Below are positions 14,641-14,714 of a stretch of 14,714 nt of DNA, one piece after another. Source of the DNA: JBBIOI01 sp037443425 (GTDB taxonomy: Bacteria > Desulfobacterota > BSN033 > UBA1163); the NCBI GenBank assembly GCA_037443425.1, contig JBBIOI010000085.1, positions 1-14,714 on the forward strand. The letters run 5' to 3'. Numbering within the stretch: position 1 is the stretch's first letter; the number at the start of each line of letters is the position of its first letter. Below the pieces are notes generated by a model that had not been told where the DNA came from, made no database searches, and worked only from the letters and a program-made list of their open reading frames with translations. Position numbers and translations under genes: made by a program.

Positions 14641-14714
14641 CGCTTTAAAAAAACCAATTATTTTAAGGGGATTAATCAATAGTGCTAATCTATAAAAGGT
14701 ATCCGCTCGAAGGC

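Overview
The window is A+T-rich bacterial DNA, and every gene but one fragment lies on the minus strand. The gene set is a selenocysteine-dependent periplasmic formate dehydrogenase of the two-subunit type, selA and selC close together, a B12-binding radical SAM protein and REP-like repeats. It suggests an anaerobic Gram-negative-type bacterium, such as Desulfobacterota (former Deltaproteobacteria) or Nitrospirota. This assignment is inferred from gene content and is not proven.

Layout, in transcription order from right to left. A leader at 14400-14540 carries a candidate sigma70-type promoter overlapped by an 18-bp Rex/CRP-like palindrome. It precedes fdhA (14399-11376, in-frame UGA read as selenocysteine 190) and fdhB (11361-10627), which are followed by a strong intrinsic terminator. 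A long, tightly packed series then runs from 10540 to 1762: fdhE, a putative lipoprotein, a patatin phospholipase, a UshA-like selenoprotein with an in-frame UGA, a B12/radical SAM protein, selA, rluD, pgeF and a YggU/DUF167 gene. Gaps from the selenoprotein to the DUF167 gene are 10 nt or less, or short overlaps. Beyond a repeat-rich spacer lie tRNA-Sec (selC, 1452-1358) with its own candidate promoter, then tatA, folK and a small membrane-anchored cysteine-motif protein. A second repeat copy and the 3' end of one plus-strand gene close the left edge.

The main result is that two coding sequences look broken by a stop codon but read continuously once UGA is decoded as selenocysteine. One is the expected formate dehydrogenase. 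The other, at 8163-7027, is a secreted metallophosphatase-like protein with a Cys-Pro-Thr-Sec redox-type motif. An ordinary gene caller would annotate it as a 283-residue fragment starting after the UGA. A SECIS-like hairpin with a GGUCU loop lies 3' of that UGA. SelA, tRNA-Sec and both selenoproteins therefore lie within 13 kb, and the second selenoprotein sits two genes upstream of selA in the same apparent operon. selB and selD are not in the window.

Together the genes describe formate oxidation outside the cytoplasm (FdhAB, matured by FdhE, exported by Tat) supported by a local selenocysteine-making module. The roles of the UshA-like selenoprotein, the radical SAM protein, the patatin and the lipoprotein are unknown.
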